From NCBI RefSeq assembly GCF_000369625.1, contig NZ_KB850113.1, positions 1,247,343 through 1,311,342 on the forward strand: 64,000 bases of DNA, written 5' to 3'. A program made the translations under genes and the position numbers. Of the stretch, positions 47,407-57,360 are shown in pieces (positions within the stretch are counted from its first letter, which is position 1; every line of letters begins with the position of its first letter). The stretch comes from Acinetobacter variabilis. GTDB taxonomy: Bacteria > Pseudomonadota > Gammaproteobacteria > Pseudomonadales > Moraxellaceae. Under the pieces are notes generated by a model, which was given only the letters and a program-made list of their open reading frames with translations, did no database searches and was not told where the DNA came from.

Positions 47407-49887
47407 ATGAGACAAATGAAGCATCACTTTAAAATAAACCCTCTAGCGACTGCGATCTTAACCCTTTTATGTAGTAGCTCGGTCTCAAGCTATGCTGCAT
47501 CAAATGACTCATCCAATGTAAATGCGGAACAACTTAAACAGCGCATTAATGAGACCTATCCCGGTGAAGCATTCTTCTCACAATATTATGTAGATAAATC
47601 TTCACCGGAAGCACAGCAGCGTCAAGGTAAATACCTCAGTTCAGCCTATTGTGAAGGCGCCTGGGTCACTCCAATTGCACCTGATGCACCGACGATTGAC
47701 CCTGAACAGGCAACTTCAACCATTACTGCAGACTATGGTCATTATAATCCGGCCGGTGATTCCTACTTAGAAGGCAATGTGGTCATTGATCAGGAAGGTC
47801 GCCAGATTCGTGCGGAACGCGTGACGATTGATCAGACTCAAACCTATGCTAAGGCAGAAGGTCAAGTCCAATTGGCCCAAGGTGGCTTGATTTCGCAAAG
47901 CGATGATATCAATTACAACCTGAAAACCCAGCAAGGTGACTTAAACAACAGTTTCTTCATTGCCGAAGAACAACATGCGCATGGCCGTGCTGAAAAGATT
48001 GCCAAAACTTCTGACGATACGCTTGAACTAGAAAATGCCACCTATTCTACCTGTCCACCTGAACAGAAACCGGCCTGGAAAATTCAGGCAGATCAAATCA
48101 AGCTGAATCAGGAAACCGGTCGTGGTGAAACCCGAAATACCAAGCTCTATGTGAAAGATGTTCCGGTACTGGCTGTTCCTTATTTTAACTTCCCAATCGA
48201 TGATCGCCGTACCACTGGGATTCTGACGCCAACTTTCGGATTTACCAATGATGGCGGCCTGGAATTGGGTGTACCGGTTTATCTCAATTTGGCACCACAA
48301 TATGATGCGACCATTACGCCACGTTATATTAGTGACCGTGGTGCGATGCTGGATGGCGAGTTTCGTTATCTAACAGAAAACTATGGTGAAGGCCGGATTT
48401 GGGGTGGCTACCTGCCATCTGATGAAAGTTATAGCAATAAAGACCGTAAAGACCTGCACTTCCTGCATAACTGGCAAATCAACGATCAGTTCTCAACAAA
48501 TCTTGAATATAATTACGCATCAGACAAGGACTTTTTTGCCGATCTGGATAATAACCCAGATTCAAAAACAGACCTGAACTTGCGCCGTGCTTGGGAAGTT
48601 AATTATAAAAATGGTATCCCCGGCTTAAAAGCTCAATTTAAAGTTGAAGATTTCCAGACGCTTGATCCTGCCGTTCTGGATGAGGACCGCCCTTATGCGC
48701 GTTTGCCGCAGCTTTTGGTGAATTATAAGACCGGTAACCCACTGGGTTTACAATACGAATTTAATAACGATACGGCTTATTTCCAGAAAGACATCAGAAA
48801 TACTGAAAATATTGATACCGGTGATGAAGCCATCTATCAACCAAGTGGTACACGCATCTATAATGATTTCTCGGTACGCTATAATCACTTTACCCCTTGG
48901 TCATTCTTCATTCCTCAGGCGACATTACGCAATATCAATACTTTCTATGATCAAGATACTATTGATCGTATTAATAATAATCAAACCAGCTCATCAAGTG
49001 AAAATCATTCTATCGTAGTGCCACAATTTACGCTGGACACCGGTTTAATTTTTGAAAAAGATGGTCGCTATTTACAGACCTTGACGCCTCGCCTGTTTTA
49101 CGCTTATTCACCATATGAAAATCAGCGCAATCAGCCAAACTTTGACTCTGTCGTAGCCTCAATTAATTATGATCAATTATTTAGTGCACGCCGCTTCTAT
49201 GGTAATGACCGCTTAGAAGACAATAACTTTGCTTCTTTAGGTCTTAGTTACAGTTTATTTAATGAAGAAGGTTTAGAGCGATTACGCGCCAGTGTGGGAC
49301 AAAGTTTCTTCTTTGAAGATCGCCGTGTCACATTAGATCGTGAAGCAGATAAATTTGATCGTGAAAGCCATACTGGTCCAGTTATTCAGCTTAGAAGTCA
49401 GTTAAACAAAAACGTGCATGTCAACCTAAATTCTAGCTGGATGTCGAATGGCTCCAATGCCCAGCGTGATGTACAGGTTTATTATACGGGCGATCAGGGC
49501 AATCTATATAACGTAGGCTATTTCTATCGTAAAGATATTCCAAACCGCCAGGAAAGTTATGATCAGGTGGTTGGCTCATTTATCCAGCCAATTGCCAATA
49601 ACTGGCGTCTGGTCGGCCATGCACAATTTGACCTGGACAATAGTGTCGCACGTGAATATTTACTTGGCGTAAACTATGAGTCATGCTGTTGGGGAGTATC
49701 TGTCTATGGCCGCTCATACTACAATGACCTAGACGATATCAATGACCCGGATGTGAAAGCGAAACGTGCAGTGATGGCTGAAGTAACGCTTAAAGGTCTT
49801 GGCGGGTTAAGCAACAAGCTAACCTCATTACTAGAAAATCGTATTCTAGGTTTTAACAATATCAATCAAACTTGGACAGAACGTTAA
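47407..49887 (+). CDS. lptD: LPS-assembly protein LptD
   Basis: The 826-residue outer-membrane protein inserts LPS into the outer leaflet with LptE. It has a signal peptide ending near SSYAAS, an OstA-like N-domain (DYGHYNPAGDSYLEGNVVI) and a large C-terminal barrel. Cysteines are near the start (SAYCEGAW, STCPPE) and at the C-terminal ESCCWG, as expected for the disulfides. A second in-frame ATG at 47416 is a possible start. surA overlaps its stop. Confidence 0.96.
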   Translation: MRQMKHHFKINPLATAILTLLCSSSVSSYAASNDSSNVNAEQLKQRINETYPGEAFFSQYYVDKSSPEAQQRQGKYLSSAYCEGAWVTPIAPDAPTIDPEQATSTITADYGHYNPAGDSYLEGNVVIDQEGRQIRAERVTIDQTQTYAKAEGQVQLAQGGLISQSDDINYNLKTQQGDLNNSFFIAEEQHAHGRAEKIAKTSDDTLELENATYSTCPPEQKPAWKIQADQIKLNQETGRGETRNTKLYVKDVPVLAVPYFNFPIDDRRTTGILTPTFGFTNDGGLELGVPVYLNLAPQYDATITPRYISDRGAMLDGEFRYLTENYGEGRIWGGYLPSDESYSNKDRKDLHFLHNWQINDQFSTNLEYNYASDKDFFADLDNNPDSKTDLNLRRAWEVNYKNGIPGLKAQFKVEDFQTLDPAVLDEDRPYARLPQLLVNYKTGNPLGLQYEFNNDTAYFQKDIRNTENIDTGDEAIYQPSGTRIYNDFSVRYNHFTPWSFFIPQATLRNINTFYDQDTIDRINNNQTSSSSENHSIVVPQFTLDTGLIFEKDGRYLQTLTPRLFYAYSPYENQRNQPNFDSVVASINYDQLFSARRFYGNDRLEDNNFASLGLSYSLFNEEGLERLRASVGQSFFFEDRRVTLDREADKFDRESHTGPVIQLRSQLNKNVHVNLNSSWMSNGSNAQRDVQVYYTGDQGNLYNVGYFYRKDIPNRQESYDQVVGSFIQPIANNWRLVGHAQFDLDNSVAREYLLGVNYESCCWGVSVYGRSYYNDLDDINDPDVKAKRAVMAEVTLKGLGGLSNKLTSLLENRILGFNNINQTWTER

Positions 49888-51194
49888 TGAAGACAAAACA
49901 GTTAAAACAAATTTTTAAAGCGACCGCACTTGCGCTATGTCTTTCTTCAGCGATGACGACTTTTGCTGTTGCCCAACCTAAAGATGAAGTTGTAGCTGTT
50001 GTCGACAATAGCGCTATTCTGCGTAGTGATCTGGCACAAAGCGTTGCTGAAATTTCTCACCAGTTGCAAAAGCAAAACAAGCCTGTTCCACCGCAACCTT
50101 ATCTTGAACAACAAGCACTTGAACAGCTAATTGTACGTCAGGCTCAACTGGAACAGGTTAAACGCTACAATCTTCGTCCAGATGAAAAATCTTTAAATGA
50201 AGCAGTGCTTAAAGTAGCACGTGATTCAGGCTCCCCTAGCTTGGAAGCTTTCCAGCAAAAATTGGATGCTATCGCGCCGAATACGTATGCCTCTTTACGT
50301 AACCGTATTGCAGAAGATCTAGCACTTAGCCGTTTACGTCAGCAAGCCGTAAATTCACGTATTCAAATCAGTGATCAAGATGTTAAAAACTTCCTGAATA
50401 CACCACAAGGTCAAGCTTTGTTAGGTAGCCAGGTACATGTTCTGCATTTACGTATAACCGGAGAAAATGCTCAACAGATTGCTGCGCAAGTAAGAAATGA
50501 TTTAAGCAGCAGCAATGATATTCAGGCGATCAGCAAAAAATATTCAACTGGCGATATTAAAGTAGATGCGTCTGATATGGGCGTGCGAAATTTATCAGAG
50601 ATCCCAGGCGAACTCGCTGCACGTGTTTCTACTTTGCAAGCGGGTCAAACATCTGAACTGATTCCTGCGGCAGATGGCGTGCATGTCCTGAAACTTTTAG
50701 AGCGTAAAGGTGGTGAGCAGAAAGCACTGGTTCCTCAGTACCAGACCCGTCATATTCTGATTCAAACATCAGAAGTGGTTAGCCCAGAAAATGCCAAACA
50801 GATGATCGATAGCTTGTATGCGCGTCTTAAGCAAGGTGAAGATTTTGCAGTATTGGCGTCTACTTTCTCTAATGACACAGGTTCAGCGCGTGATGGCGGC
50901 AGTTTAGGCTGGGTCAGCCCAGGTGTCATGGTACCTGAATTTGAACAGCGTATGAAAAGTACGGCAGTAGGTCAGATTAGTGAACCGTTCCAGTCACAAT
51001 TTGGCTGGCATATCCTGCAAGTGACCGATACACGTCAACAGGATATGACTCAGGAATATCAGGAACGTATGGCCCGCCAGATTCTGGGTGAACGCCAGTT
51101 TGATGCTGAGCTAGATAGCTGGTTACGTGAAACCCGTAGCAATGCCTATGTAGAAATTAAAGATCCACAGCTAGATCCTAAACGCGCTCGTTAA
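49887..51194 (+). CDS. surA: Periplasmic peptidyl-prolyl isomerase SurA
   Basis: The 435-residue chaperone has a signal sequence (LALCLSSAMTTFAVAQ), an N-terminal SurA domain, and two parvulin PPIase domains. The second is clear: QYQTRHILIQTSE and GGSLGWVSPGVMVPEFE. It escorts outer-membrane barrels such as LptD to the BAM complex. The ATG overlaps the lptD stop (TAATG). Confidence 0.96.
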   Translation: MKTKQLKQIFKATALALCLSSAMTTFAVAQPKDEVVAVVDNSAILRSDLAQSVAEISHQLQKQNKPVPPQPYLEQQALEQLIVRQAQLEQVKRYNLRPDEKSLNEAVLKVARDSGSPSLEAFQQKLDAIAPNTYASLRNRIAEDLALSRLRQQAVNSRIQISDQDVKNFLNTPQGQALLGSQVHVLHLRITGENAQQIAAQVRNDLSSSNDIQAISKKYSTGDIKVDASDMGVRNLSEIPGELAARVSTLQAGQTSELIPAADGVHVLKLLERKGGEQKALVPQYQTRHILIQTSEVVSPENAKQMIDSLYARLKQGEDFAVLASTFSNDTGSARDGGSLGWVSPGVMVPEFEQRMKSTAVGQISEPFQSQFGWHILQVTDTRQQDMTQEYQERMARQILGERQFDAELDSWLRETRSNAYVEIKDPQLDPKRAR

Positions 51195-51205
51195 TTTAAG
51201 AGAAG

Positions 51206-51232
51206 AAAAGCCAGCATTATACTGGCTTTTTT
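51206..51232 (+). terminator. Terminator after surA
   Basis: AAAAGCCAG and CTGGCTTTTTT form a hairpin 12 bp past the surA stop. Confidence 0.8.
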
Positions 51233-51253
51233 AATGACTTAATTCTTTAAATA

Positions 51254-51286
51254 ATAAAAAGCCTCTTATTAAGAGGCTTTTTATTT
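51254..51286 (-). terminator. Terminator after hfq
   Basis: GCCTCTT-ATT-AAGAGGC with flanking A and T tracts lies 10 bp past the hfq stop. It may also act on plus-strand reads from surA. Confidence 0.85.
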
Positions 51287-51295
51287 CAGATCCGA

Positions 51296-51826
51296 TTAAC
51301 GATTGTTTTCGTCGTCAGAAGAATCTTCAAATTTTGAATCGTTGTCAAAACCAGCGCCTTGACCACCGAAACCAGCGCCTTGACCACCAAAGCCAGCACC
51401 TTGACCACCGAAGCCACCTTGACCACCGAAGCCGCCAGCAGCGCCTTGACCACCGAAGCCGCCTTGACCACCGAAGCCACCTTGACCACCGAAGCCACCT
51501 TGACCGCCGAAGCCACCTTGACCGCCAAAGCCACCAGCAGCGCCTTGACTACCGAAGCCACCCGCGCCACCTTGACCACCGAAGCCAGCACCTTGTGGAC
51601 CAGCAGGAGCACCAGCTGGACGAGGATTACGTGCAGGTACTACTGTAGAAATCGCGTGTTTGTAAACCATTTGGCTTACTGTATTTTTTAATAATACAAC
51701 GTATTGGTCAAAAGACTCGATGTGACCTTGTAATTTGATACCGTTTACCAGGAAGATAGAAACTGGAATACGTTCCTTACGGAGAGAATTCAAGAATGGA
51801 TCTTGTAAAGTTTGACCTTTAGACAT
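51296..51826 (-). CDS. hfq: RNA chaperone Hfq with extended Gly-rich C-terminus
   Basis: The Sm core (residues 1-66) is standard: [21 protein letters not shown], Gly-Ile-Lys-Leu segment, and the [10 protein letters not shown] motif. Residues 67-176 are a tail of repeated FGGQG units ending in an acidic stretch DDENNR. Typical Hfq ends near 100; long Gly-rich tails are known from Acinetobacter. The DNA of the tail is an imperfect 18-bp repeat array at about 51350-51590, prone to length change. A GGAG ribosome site precedes the ATG. Confidence 0.97.
   Translation of the reverse strand: MSKGQTLQDPFLNSLRKERIPVSIFLVNGIKLQGHIESFDQYVVLLKNTVSQMVYKHAISTVVPARNPRPAGAPAGPQGAGFGGQGGAGGFGSQGAAGGFGGQGGFGGQGGFGGQGGFGGQGGFGGQGAAGGFGGQGGFGGQGAGFGGQGAGFGGQGAGFDNDSKFEDSSDDENNR
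51350..51590 (-). repeat. 18-bp coding repeat array in hfq tail
   Basis: Variants of ACCTTGACCACCGAAGCC recur in tandem, some interrupted by GCAGCGCC units. In protein terms each is a FGGQGG or GGQGAG unit. Copy number could vary by slippage. Confidence 0.85.
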
Positions 51827-51917
51827 GTTATAACTCCAAAAATTTAAAAATCAGCGCAAAAAACTATCTCTATTTTTCAATTAAAAATTATAAAAAAGAT
51901 AGTACTCAAATTTTGCT

Positions 51918-52862
51918 TTATCCGTGACAGTTTCGCAAGTCTTCTTGGGCCTGCTCGAGCGTAAAATATGTTGTAAATTTATGCTTTTCTTGCAAAGATC
52001 TCAACCAGGTATATTGACGTTTGGCAAGTTGTCGTGTCGCAAATAAAGCCTTATCCTCCATTTCCCGTTGTTTTTCATGACTTAGGTCACCTTTTTTTAA
52101 GAATTCTATGGCTTGGCGGTAACCTACTGAACGCATTGAGGGTAAATTTTCGTCAAAATCGTATTTTCCCATTAATCCTTTAACTTCATTTAAAAATCCG
52201 TTTTTCCACATAATTTCAAGACGTTTTTCAATACGTTTATGCAATTCTAACCGATCAGGCATTAAGGCATAATTATGGAAACTGTAACGATATGGTAAAT
52301 TTTTTGGTTGTTCTGCTTGTAGTTTTGTAATCGGCTCACCTGTTAGCTTAAAAACCTCTAATGCGCGGATAATTCTCTGTTTATCACTCACTTTAAATTT
52401 CTGACCCGCCAAGGGATCTACCTGACATAATTTAGCATACACCGCTTCCCACCCTTCACGAGCTGCTTCCTCTTCAATCTGGGCACGCACCGCGTAATCT
52501 GCGCTTGGTAAATTATCAGACAAGCCTTCAAGTAAGGCCTTAAAATACAGCATGGTGCCACCCACCAGAATTGGAGTTTTACCACGTGCATGAATATCAT
52601 AAATCAGACGGCAAGCATCTTCGACAAAGTTTGCTGCAGAATAGACTTCGAGCGGGCTAATAATATCGATTAAATGATGCGGATAGCGCTCTAACTCGTC
52701 TTTAGAAGGTTTCGCTGTACCAATGTCCATTTCCCGATAGACCAGCGCAGAATCGACAGAAATCAGCTCAAAATGACCTTGCTCGTATAGTTCACATGCC
52801 AAAGCAGTTTTACCGCTTGCAGTTGGTCCCATTAAATTGATGACCGGCAGTTGATTGGACAT
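51918..52862 (-). CDS. miaA: tRNA dimethylallyltransferase
   Basis: The 314-residue enzyme adds the dimethylallyl group to A37 of UNN-reading tRNAs. P-loop [11 protein letters not shown] is at residue 12; [19 protein letters not shown] and [13 protein letters not shown] are classic. It begins 6 bp after the mutL stop and precedes hfq, as usual. Confidence 0.96.
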   Translation of the reverse strand: MSNQLPVINLMGPTASGKTALACELYEQGHFELISVDSALVYREMDIGTAKPSKDELERYPHHLIDIISPLEVYSAANFVEDACRLIYDIHARGKTPILVGGTMLYFKALLEGLSDNLPSADYAVRAQIEEEAAREGWEAVYAKLCQVDPLAGQKFKVSDKQRIIRALEVFKLTGEPITKLQAEQPKNLPYRYSFHNYALMPDRLELHKRIEKRLEIMWKNGFLNEVKGLMGKYDFDENLPSMRSVGYRQAIEFLKKGDLSHEKQREMEDKALFATRQLAKRQYTWLRSLQEKHKFTTYFTLEQAQEDLRNCHG

Positions 52863-52868
52863 GTAAGG

Positions 52869-54839
52869 TTACTCTCCCCGAGCAAAAAGTTTATCAAGTT
52901 GAGACAATGGAAATGCTCGCCAGGTTGGACGACCATGATTACATTGGCTCGCAAATTCAGTTTGTTCCATCTGACGCAGCAAAGCATTCATTTCAGATAG
53001 ACTTAACATTCGATGCGCACGTACCGCACCATGACAGGCCATACCTGCAAGAATCTGGTCACGTTTTTGCATTAACCCCTGTCCCTGATCATTAGGATCC
53101 AGATCATTCAATAATTCAGGGATCAAGGCATCAAAATCAGCCTTATGTAAAATGGCCGGTACGCCTCGTACAATGACCTGTTCATGACCATACTGGTCAA
53201 TTTCCAGACCTAAACGAGCAAGTTGATCTTTGAGTTCGTCAACACGCATAGCTTGCATTCGACTAATGCTCACCACTTTAGGAATCAGCAATTGCTGGGA
53301 TATCCAGAATTCCGGTTTATCCCAAGCCATTTTCATCTGTTGCAGCAGAATACGCTCATGCGCCGCATGCATATCTACGATGATTAAGCCTTCGGTATTT
53401 TGCGCCAGAATATAAATCCCATGCAGCTGGGCGATCGCAATCCCCAAAGGATGCTCATCCACTTTACTTTGTAAATGTGACTGAAATGCATCCGATGCTG
53501 AAGTATTGGTTTCCGGTTCAGTTTCTCTCAAAGGCGCGAGATAACTTTTCAAGGCATTATTCAGCTGCTGTGAACCCGAATATGACTTATTGTAATCCTG
53601 CGCATAATGCACAGTTTGTGGACCAGATGATTCAAAATCCGTTAACACATCAGAAGCTTCTTCTTCACGCTGATGATATGGATATGTGGCGGGAATAACT
53701 GGTTGAGTGGCTACGGACTGATGCAGGCTAAACTGCTCCTGATAGCGTGGCTGAGGTGTAATCGCAACAGCTTCAGACTCAGTTTTCATGGCCTCAGCCA
53801 GATCAGCGGTCGCAGTCTGGAATTGTGCCAGGGTTTCCTTGGCATAGTGACGTACAAATTCATGTACTTCACGCTGATTCAGAAAACGAATTTCATGTTT
53901 GGTTGGATGCACATTGACATCAATACTTTCTGGATCGATTTCCAGAAACAGTAAATAAGCGGCATGCTGATGGCCATGCAGGATACCATCATAGGCCATG
54001 CGCAAGGCATGAGAAATGGTCTTGTCTTTAACGATCCGGCCATTCACATAGACATATTGCAGATCGGCTTGAGCCCGTGCATCTGAAGGATGTCCGAGCC
54101 AGCCTGATAAACGCATATTGATACTGTCTGCATCAATCCAGTAAGCATTTTCAGTAAACTGACGGCCAAGTAATTGTTGCACACGTTGAAAACGCAAAGC
54201 ACCACTATCTGCGACCGGCAAATTCAGCTTGATGGTTTGGTTATGTTCCAATACAAAGCGAATATCGAAATGCGTTAAAGCCATACGGCGGACAATTTCT
54301 TCGATATGTCCAAATTCAGTGCCGGGCTTTTTTAGAAATTTGCGCCGCGCCGGAACATTGAAGAATAAATCCTGCACCCGGATCTGGGTACCTTTGGATG
54401 CTGCGACCGGTTGAATGTCCTGATGATCAAAAGCCGTACCGTTCACTTCGACCTGATAGCCAATACCATCTTCATTCTGGCTACTCGTTAGAGTCAAACG
54501 AGACACTGCAGCAATTGAGGCCAATGCTTCACCACGAAAGCCCAAGCTGGTAATCGCATGCAGCTCTTCAGCCGTTTGAATCTTACTGGTCGCATGACGC
54601 ATTACGGCCAATGGCAAATCCTCATAATGAATGCCTCGGCCATTATCAATGATTTCAATCAGCGTACTGCCGCCCTGTTCCACCCGGATGATCAGCTCGG
54701 TCGCACCTGCATCAATCGAGTTTTCCAGTAACTCCTTGACCACAGATGCAGGACGTTCAATCACCTCACCTGCGGCAATCTGGTTCGCCAGCGCAGGATC
54801 AAGTGCACGGATACGGCGTATGCTTAGATCATCAACCAT
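52869..54839 (-). CDS. mutL: DNA mismatch repair protein MutL
   Basis: The 656-residue protein has the GHKL ATPase at the N-terminus (ANQIAAGEVIERPASV, GFRGEALASIAAVS). The C-terminal domain has DMHAAHERILLQ, ACHGAVRA, CNHGRP and the final FAR of LFARGE. These are MutL-endonuclease-like motifs, but the last acidic residue of DQHAx2Ex4E is Gln here. I chose the ATG at 54839; a GTG at 54851 is possible. It overlaps the tsaE end. Confidence 0.95.
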   Translation of the reverse strand: MVDDLSIRRIRALDPALANQIAAGEVIERPASVVKELLENSIDAGATELIIRVEQGGSTLIEIIDNGRGIHYEDLPLAVMRHATSKIQTAEELHAITSLGFRGEALASIAAVSRLTLTSSQNEDGIGYQVEVNGTAFDHQDIQPVAASKGTQIRVQDLFFNVPARRKFLKKPGTEFGHIEEIVRRMALTHFDIRFVLEHNQTIKLNLPVADSGALRFQRVQQLLGRQFTENAYWIDADSINMRLSGWLGHPSDARAQADLQYVYVNGRIVKDKTISHALRMAYDGILHGHQHAAYLLFLEIDPESIDVNVHPTKHEIRFLNQREVHEFVRHYAKETLAQFQTATADLAEAMKTESEAVAITPQPRYQEQFSLHQSVATQPVIPATYPYHQREEEASDVLTDFESSGPQTVHYAQDYNKSYSGSQQLNNALKSYLAPLRETEPETNTSASDAFQSHLQSKVDEHPLGIAIAQLHGIYILAQNTEGLIIVDMHAAHERILLQQMKMAWDKPEFWISQQLLIPKVVSISRMQAMRVDELKDQLARLGLEIDQYGHEQVIVRGVPAILHKADFDALIPELLNDLDPNDQGQGLMQKRDQILAGMACHGAVRAHRMLSLSEMNALLRQMEQTEFASQCNHGRPTWRAFPLSQLDKLFARGE

Positions 54840-55308
54840 TTGGGAATTCACGCTCCAAAGCTTGCTGTAAGCCCAGATTAGAAGAAATCAAACTTGCGGT
54901 ACGAGTCAGCTCATCTTCTGATTTTAAAATTTCAATAATTAAATCGGCTTGCGGGATTTCATCGCCACCCTTAGAAGGCCATTCAAATAAAAATAGCGCA
55001 TTGGGAGTTTCTAAATAGTCCCGGATTCCCATCAATTCAAGTTCATAAGGATCATTGAGACGATATAAATCAAAATGAAAGATATCCTGATCATTCACCC
55101 GATAGGGCTCCACCAGTGTATAAGTCGGACTTTTTACTGAGCCTTTATGACCGAGTTGTTGTAAGTAATAACGCGTCAGCGTGGTTTTCCCCGCACCCAA
55201 GTCACCAATCAGATATATAACGCCCGCAGAAAAATTATTTGCCAGAACTTTGGCCAGATTTTGGGTGTCATCTTCATGCTTTAAAGTGACATTAAATGAA
55301 TAAGGCAT
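54832..55308 (-). CDS. tsaE: tRNA threonylcarbamoyladenosine biosynthesis ATPase TsaE
   Basis: The 158-residue P-loop protein has GDLGAGKTTLTRYYL and FHFDLYRL. It works with TsaB and TsaD in t6A37 synthesis. The true start is ATG 55308 (MPYSFNVTL); the frame runs upstream another 41 codons without homology-like sequence. It directly precedes mutL, usual in gammaproteobacteria. Confidence 0.93.
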   Translation of the reverse strand: MPYSFNVTLKHEDDTQNLAKVLANNFSAGVIYLIGDLGAGKTTLTRYYLQQLGHKGSVKSPTYTLVEPYRVNDQDIFHFDLYRLNDPYELELMGIRDYLETPNALFLFEWPSKGGDEIPQADLIIEILKSEDELTRTASLISSNLGLQQALEREFPNG

Positions 55309-55437
55309 ATTACTCACGACATGATGAAAAAGAATAATTATGATAGCATCGCAACGCTTTAAAAGCCTATTCACCTCTGTGAGAAACTGTATTTTTTCAC
55401 AGCATCCGTTCCAGACCAGAGATAGATCCACGTTGTG

Positions 55438-56346
55438 ATGACTTCGACTGTTGAATTTAACCCACCCATGCTAAATGGGGTTACGGCAAGTAAAGTATTC
55501 CTGCAAGCGACCTCAGATTCATCCAAGACACTCTATGCCTATCTCTGTGCACAATTTCCACATATTGAGTCAAGCGAATGGCAATCCCGTTTCAATAATG
55601 GTCTGGTTTATGATGCTCAGGGTAATACCTTAAGCATCGAAAGTTCTTTTCAAGCGAATACTCATTGTTTTTATTATCGTTTTTTGGCACACGAAGTGCA
55701 TGTTCCTTTTCAGCATCAGATTCTGTTTGAGAATGAGCATCTGCTGGTCGTAGATAAACCTCATTTTCTGACCATGAGTCCTACTGGACAATATGTACAG
55801 GAAACCTTGCTGGTACGCCTAAAACAGCAAACTGGAAATGAACATCTTACTCCGATTCATCGATTGGATCGTGAAACGGCAGGTGTGGTGCTGATTTCAA
55901 AATGTGTGCAATCGCGTGGGGTTTATCAGCAAATGTTTGCGACTCGGCAAGTACAGAAAACTTATCATGCGATTGCGGCTTATCGTGATGATTTAAGTTT
56001 TCCTCTCATCACAAAGCTGAAAATGGAAAAAGGCCAGCCCTTTTATACCATGCAGGTGGTAGAAGGAGAACCTAATAGCGAAACCGAAATTCAACTGCTA
56101 CAACATGATCAACAATGGGGCAAATATGAGCTAAAACCGCATACAGGAAAGCAACATCAGTTAAGGGTACATTTAAGTCATTTGGGAATTCCGATCCAGA
56201 ATGACCCTTTTTATCCGCAGGTTTGCCATAAGGCGGGGGATGATTTTTCTACACCGTTACAGCTACTGGCCAAACACATTCAGTTTACGGACCCAGTTAC
56301 CCAAAAGCAGATGCAATTTAGCTCTGAACTTGAATTGACACTGTAA
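55438..56346 (+). CDS. RluA-family pseudouridine synthase
   Basis: This 302-residue protein has the catalytic motif HRLDRETAG with Asp, LLVVDKPHFLTMSP and the KPHTGKQHQLRVHL end. Members modify 23S rRNA or tRNA uridines. Target subgroup is not decided. The ATG at 55438 is preceded one codon earlier by a GTG, with no clear ribosome site. Confidence 0.88.
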   Translation: MTSTVEFNPPMLNGVTASKVFLQATSDSSKTLYAYLCAQFPHIESSEWQSRFNNGLVYDAQGNTLSIESSFQANTHCFYYRFLAHEVHVPFQHQILFENEHLLVVDKPHFLTMSPTGQYVQETLLVRLKQQTGNEHLTPIHRLDRETAGVVLISKCVQSRGVYQQMFATRQVQKTYHAIAAYRDDLSFPLITKLKMEKGQPFYTMQVVEGEPNSETEIQLLQHDQQWGKYELKPHTGKQHQLRVHLSHLGIPIQNDPFYPQVCHKAGDDFSTPLQLLAKHIQFTDPVTQKQMQFSSELELTL

Positions 56347-56459
56347 ATCTCTTGTCATTACAGATTATTTTCTAAAAACGGCAACTTGAGGATTGAAATC
56401 CCGAAGTTATCTATTAGAATAAGGCGAAAAGTTAAGTAATTTAAAGCTTTGAAAATATT

Positions 56460-56807
56460 ATGAGAAAAACTGAAGTTTATCAAATTCGCCTGGATTCCCA
56501 AGAAAAGAAACAGGCATTTGCAGTATTTAAACAATTGGGGATTACGCCGGCTCAGGCAGTTCGTCTTTTTTTTAAACAGGTGGTTCTGACCAAATCAATC
56601 CCCTTCTCGATTGAAAATCAGAATATTAATCTGGAACAGCTGATCAAGTTACGCAAGCAGAAACAGAATGAACTTAAGGCAGAACAAACCTCAAGTCCAA
56701 GTACTACAGCGTTTCCAGCAGATCATCAGGAGATGAATCTGGATGATGATCATTTTGATTTATTTGAAGAACTGAATGCCATTTTAGGTGAGAGCGACAA
56801 AATTTAA
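56460..56807 (+). CDS. RelB/DinJ-family antitoxin-like protein
   Basis: The first 60 residues (VYQIRLDSQEKKQAFAVFK; LGITPAQAVRLFFKQVV) match the ribbon-helix-helix of RelB/DinJ antitoxins. The C-terminus is longer and acidic (DDDHFDLFEELNAILG). No RelE/YafQ toxin follows within the usual few bases. The next gene is a GNAT acetyltransferase 99 bp downstream. It may be an orphan antitoxin or a stand-alone repressor. Confidence 0.75.
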   Translation: MRKTEVYQIRLDSQEKKQAFAVFKQLGITPAQAVRLFFKQVVLTKSIPFSIENQNINLEQLIKLRKQKQNELKAEQTSSPSTTAFPADHQEMNLDDDHFDLFEELNAILGESDKI

Positions 56808-56906
56808 CATTGTTGCATTTACGAACAATTCTTAAGTTTCTCTCCTTTCAAACTTCGCTATGCTTGATGTTAATGATAAATAATAAAATTAACATGGAGT
56901 AAGCCG

Positions 56907-57350
56907 ATGATCGTGCGACGTGCCCAGTCAGAAGATCTACCTAACCTGGCCGTTTTATTTGATGAGTACCGTCAATTTTATGGTACTTCTTCCAATCTGG
57001 ATTTATCTTACGAGTTTCTGAAACAGCGTTTTGAGGATGGTCAAACTGTCATTTTCATCAATACCAAGGATGAGATTTTTACCGGATTTATTCTGTTGTA
57101 TTTAAGATTTTCCTCAGTCGCATGTTCTACTTATTATGTGCTAGACGATGTCTATATTAGCCCGCCTTATCGTCGGCATGGTGCAGCCAAACAACTGATT
57201 GATACTGCTATTTTATTTGCCCGACATGAAAATGCGCTTCGAATCAGCCTGGAAACGCAAAAAACCAATTATCAATCGCATAAACTTTATGAGTCACTTG
57301 GATTTATTCAGGATAATGAATTCGTGACTTTCCATTGTTTCCTGAAATAA
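56907..57350 (+). CDS. GNAT-family N-acetyltransferase
   Basis: The 147-residue protein has the acetyl-CoA site DDVYISPPYRRHGAAKQLI (R-R-x-G-x-A) and the C-terminal YESLGF. The substrate is unknown. It follows the RelB-like gene with a promoter-like AT-rich gap, so linked action is only a possibility. An ATGGAGTAAG sequence just before the ATG supplies GGAG as ribosome site. Confidence 0.85.
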   Translation: MIVRRAQSEDLPNLAVLFDEYRQFYGTSSNLDLSYEFLKQRFEDGQTVIFINTKDEIFTGFILLYLRFSSVACSTYYVLDDVYISPPYRRHGAAKQLIDTAILFARHENALRISLETQKTNYQSHKLYESLGFIQDNEFVTFHCFLK

Positions 57351-57360
57351 ATCCTAAGCT

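Noticed and set aside
51350..51590. CRISPR-like repeat array
   Set aside because: Repeats are directly adjacent without spacers and encode the Gly-rich Hfq tail.
51286..51691. Long frames on both strands through the hfq tail
   Set aside because: They come from the low-complexity 18-bp repeat, which keeps several frames open.
54832..55431. Longer tsaE start at 55431
   Set aside because: The extra 41 residues do not look like TsaE and would overlap the divergent gene's promoter area.
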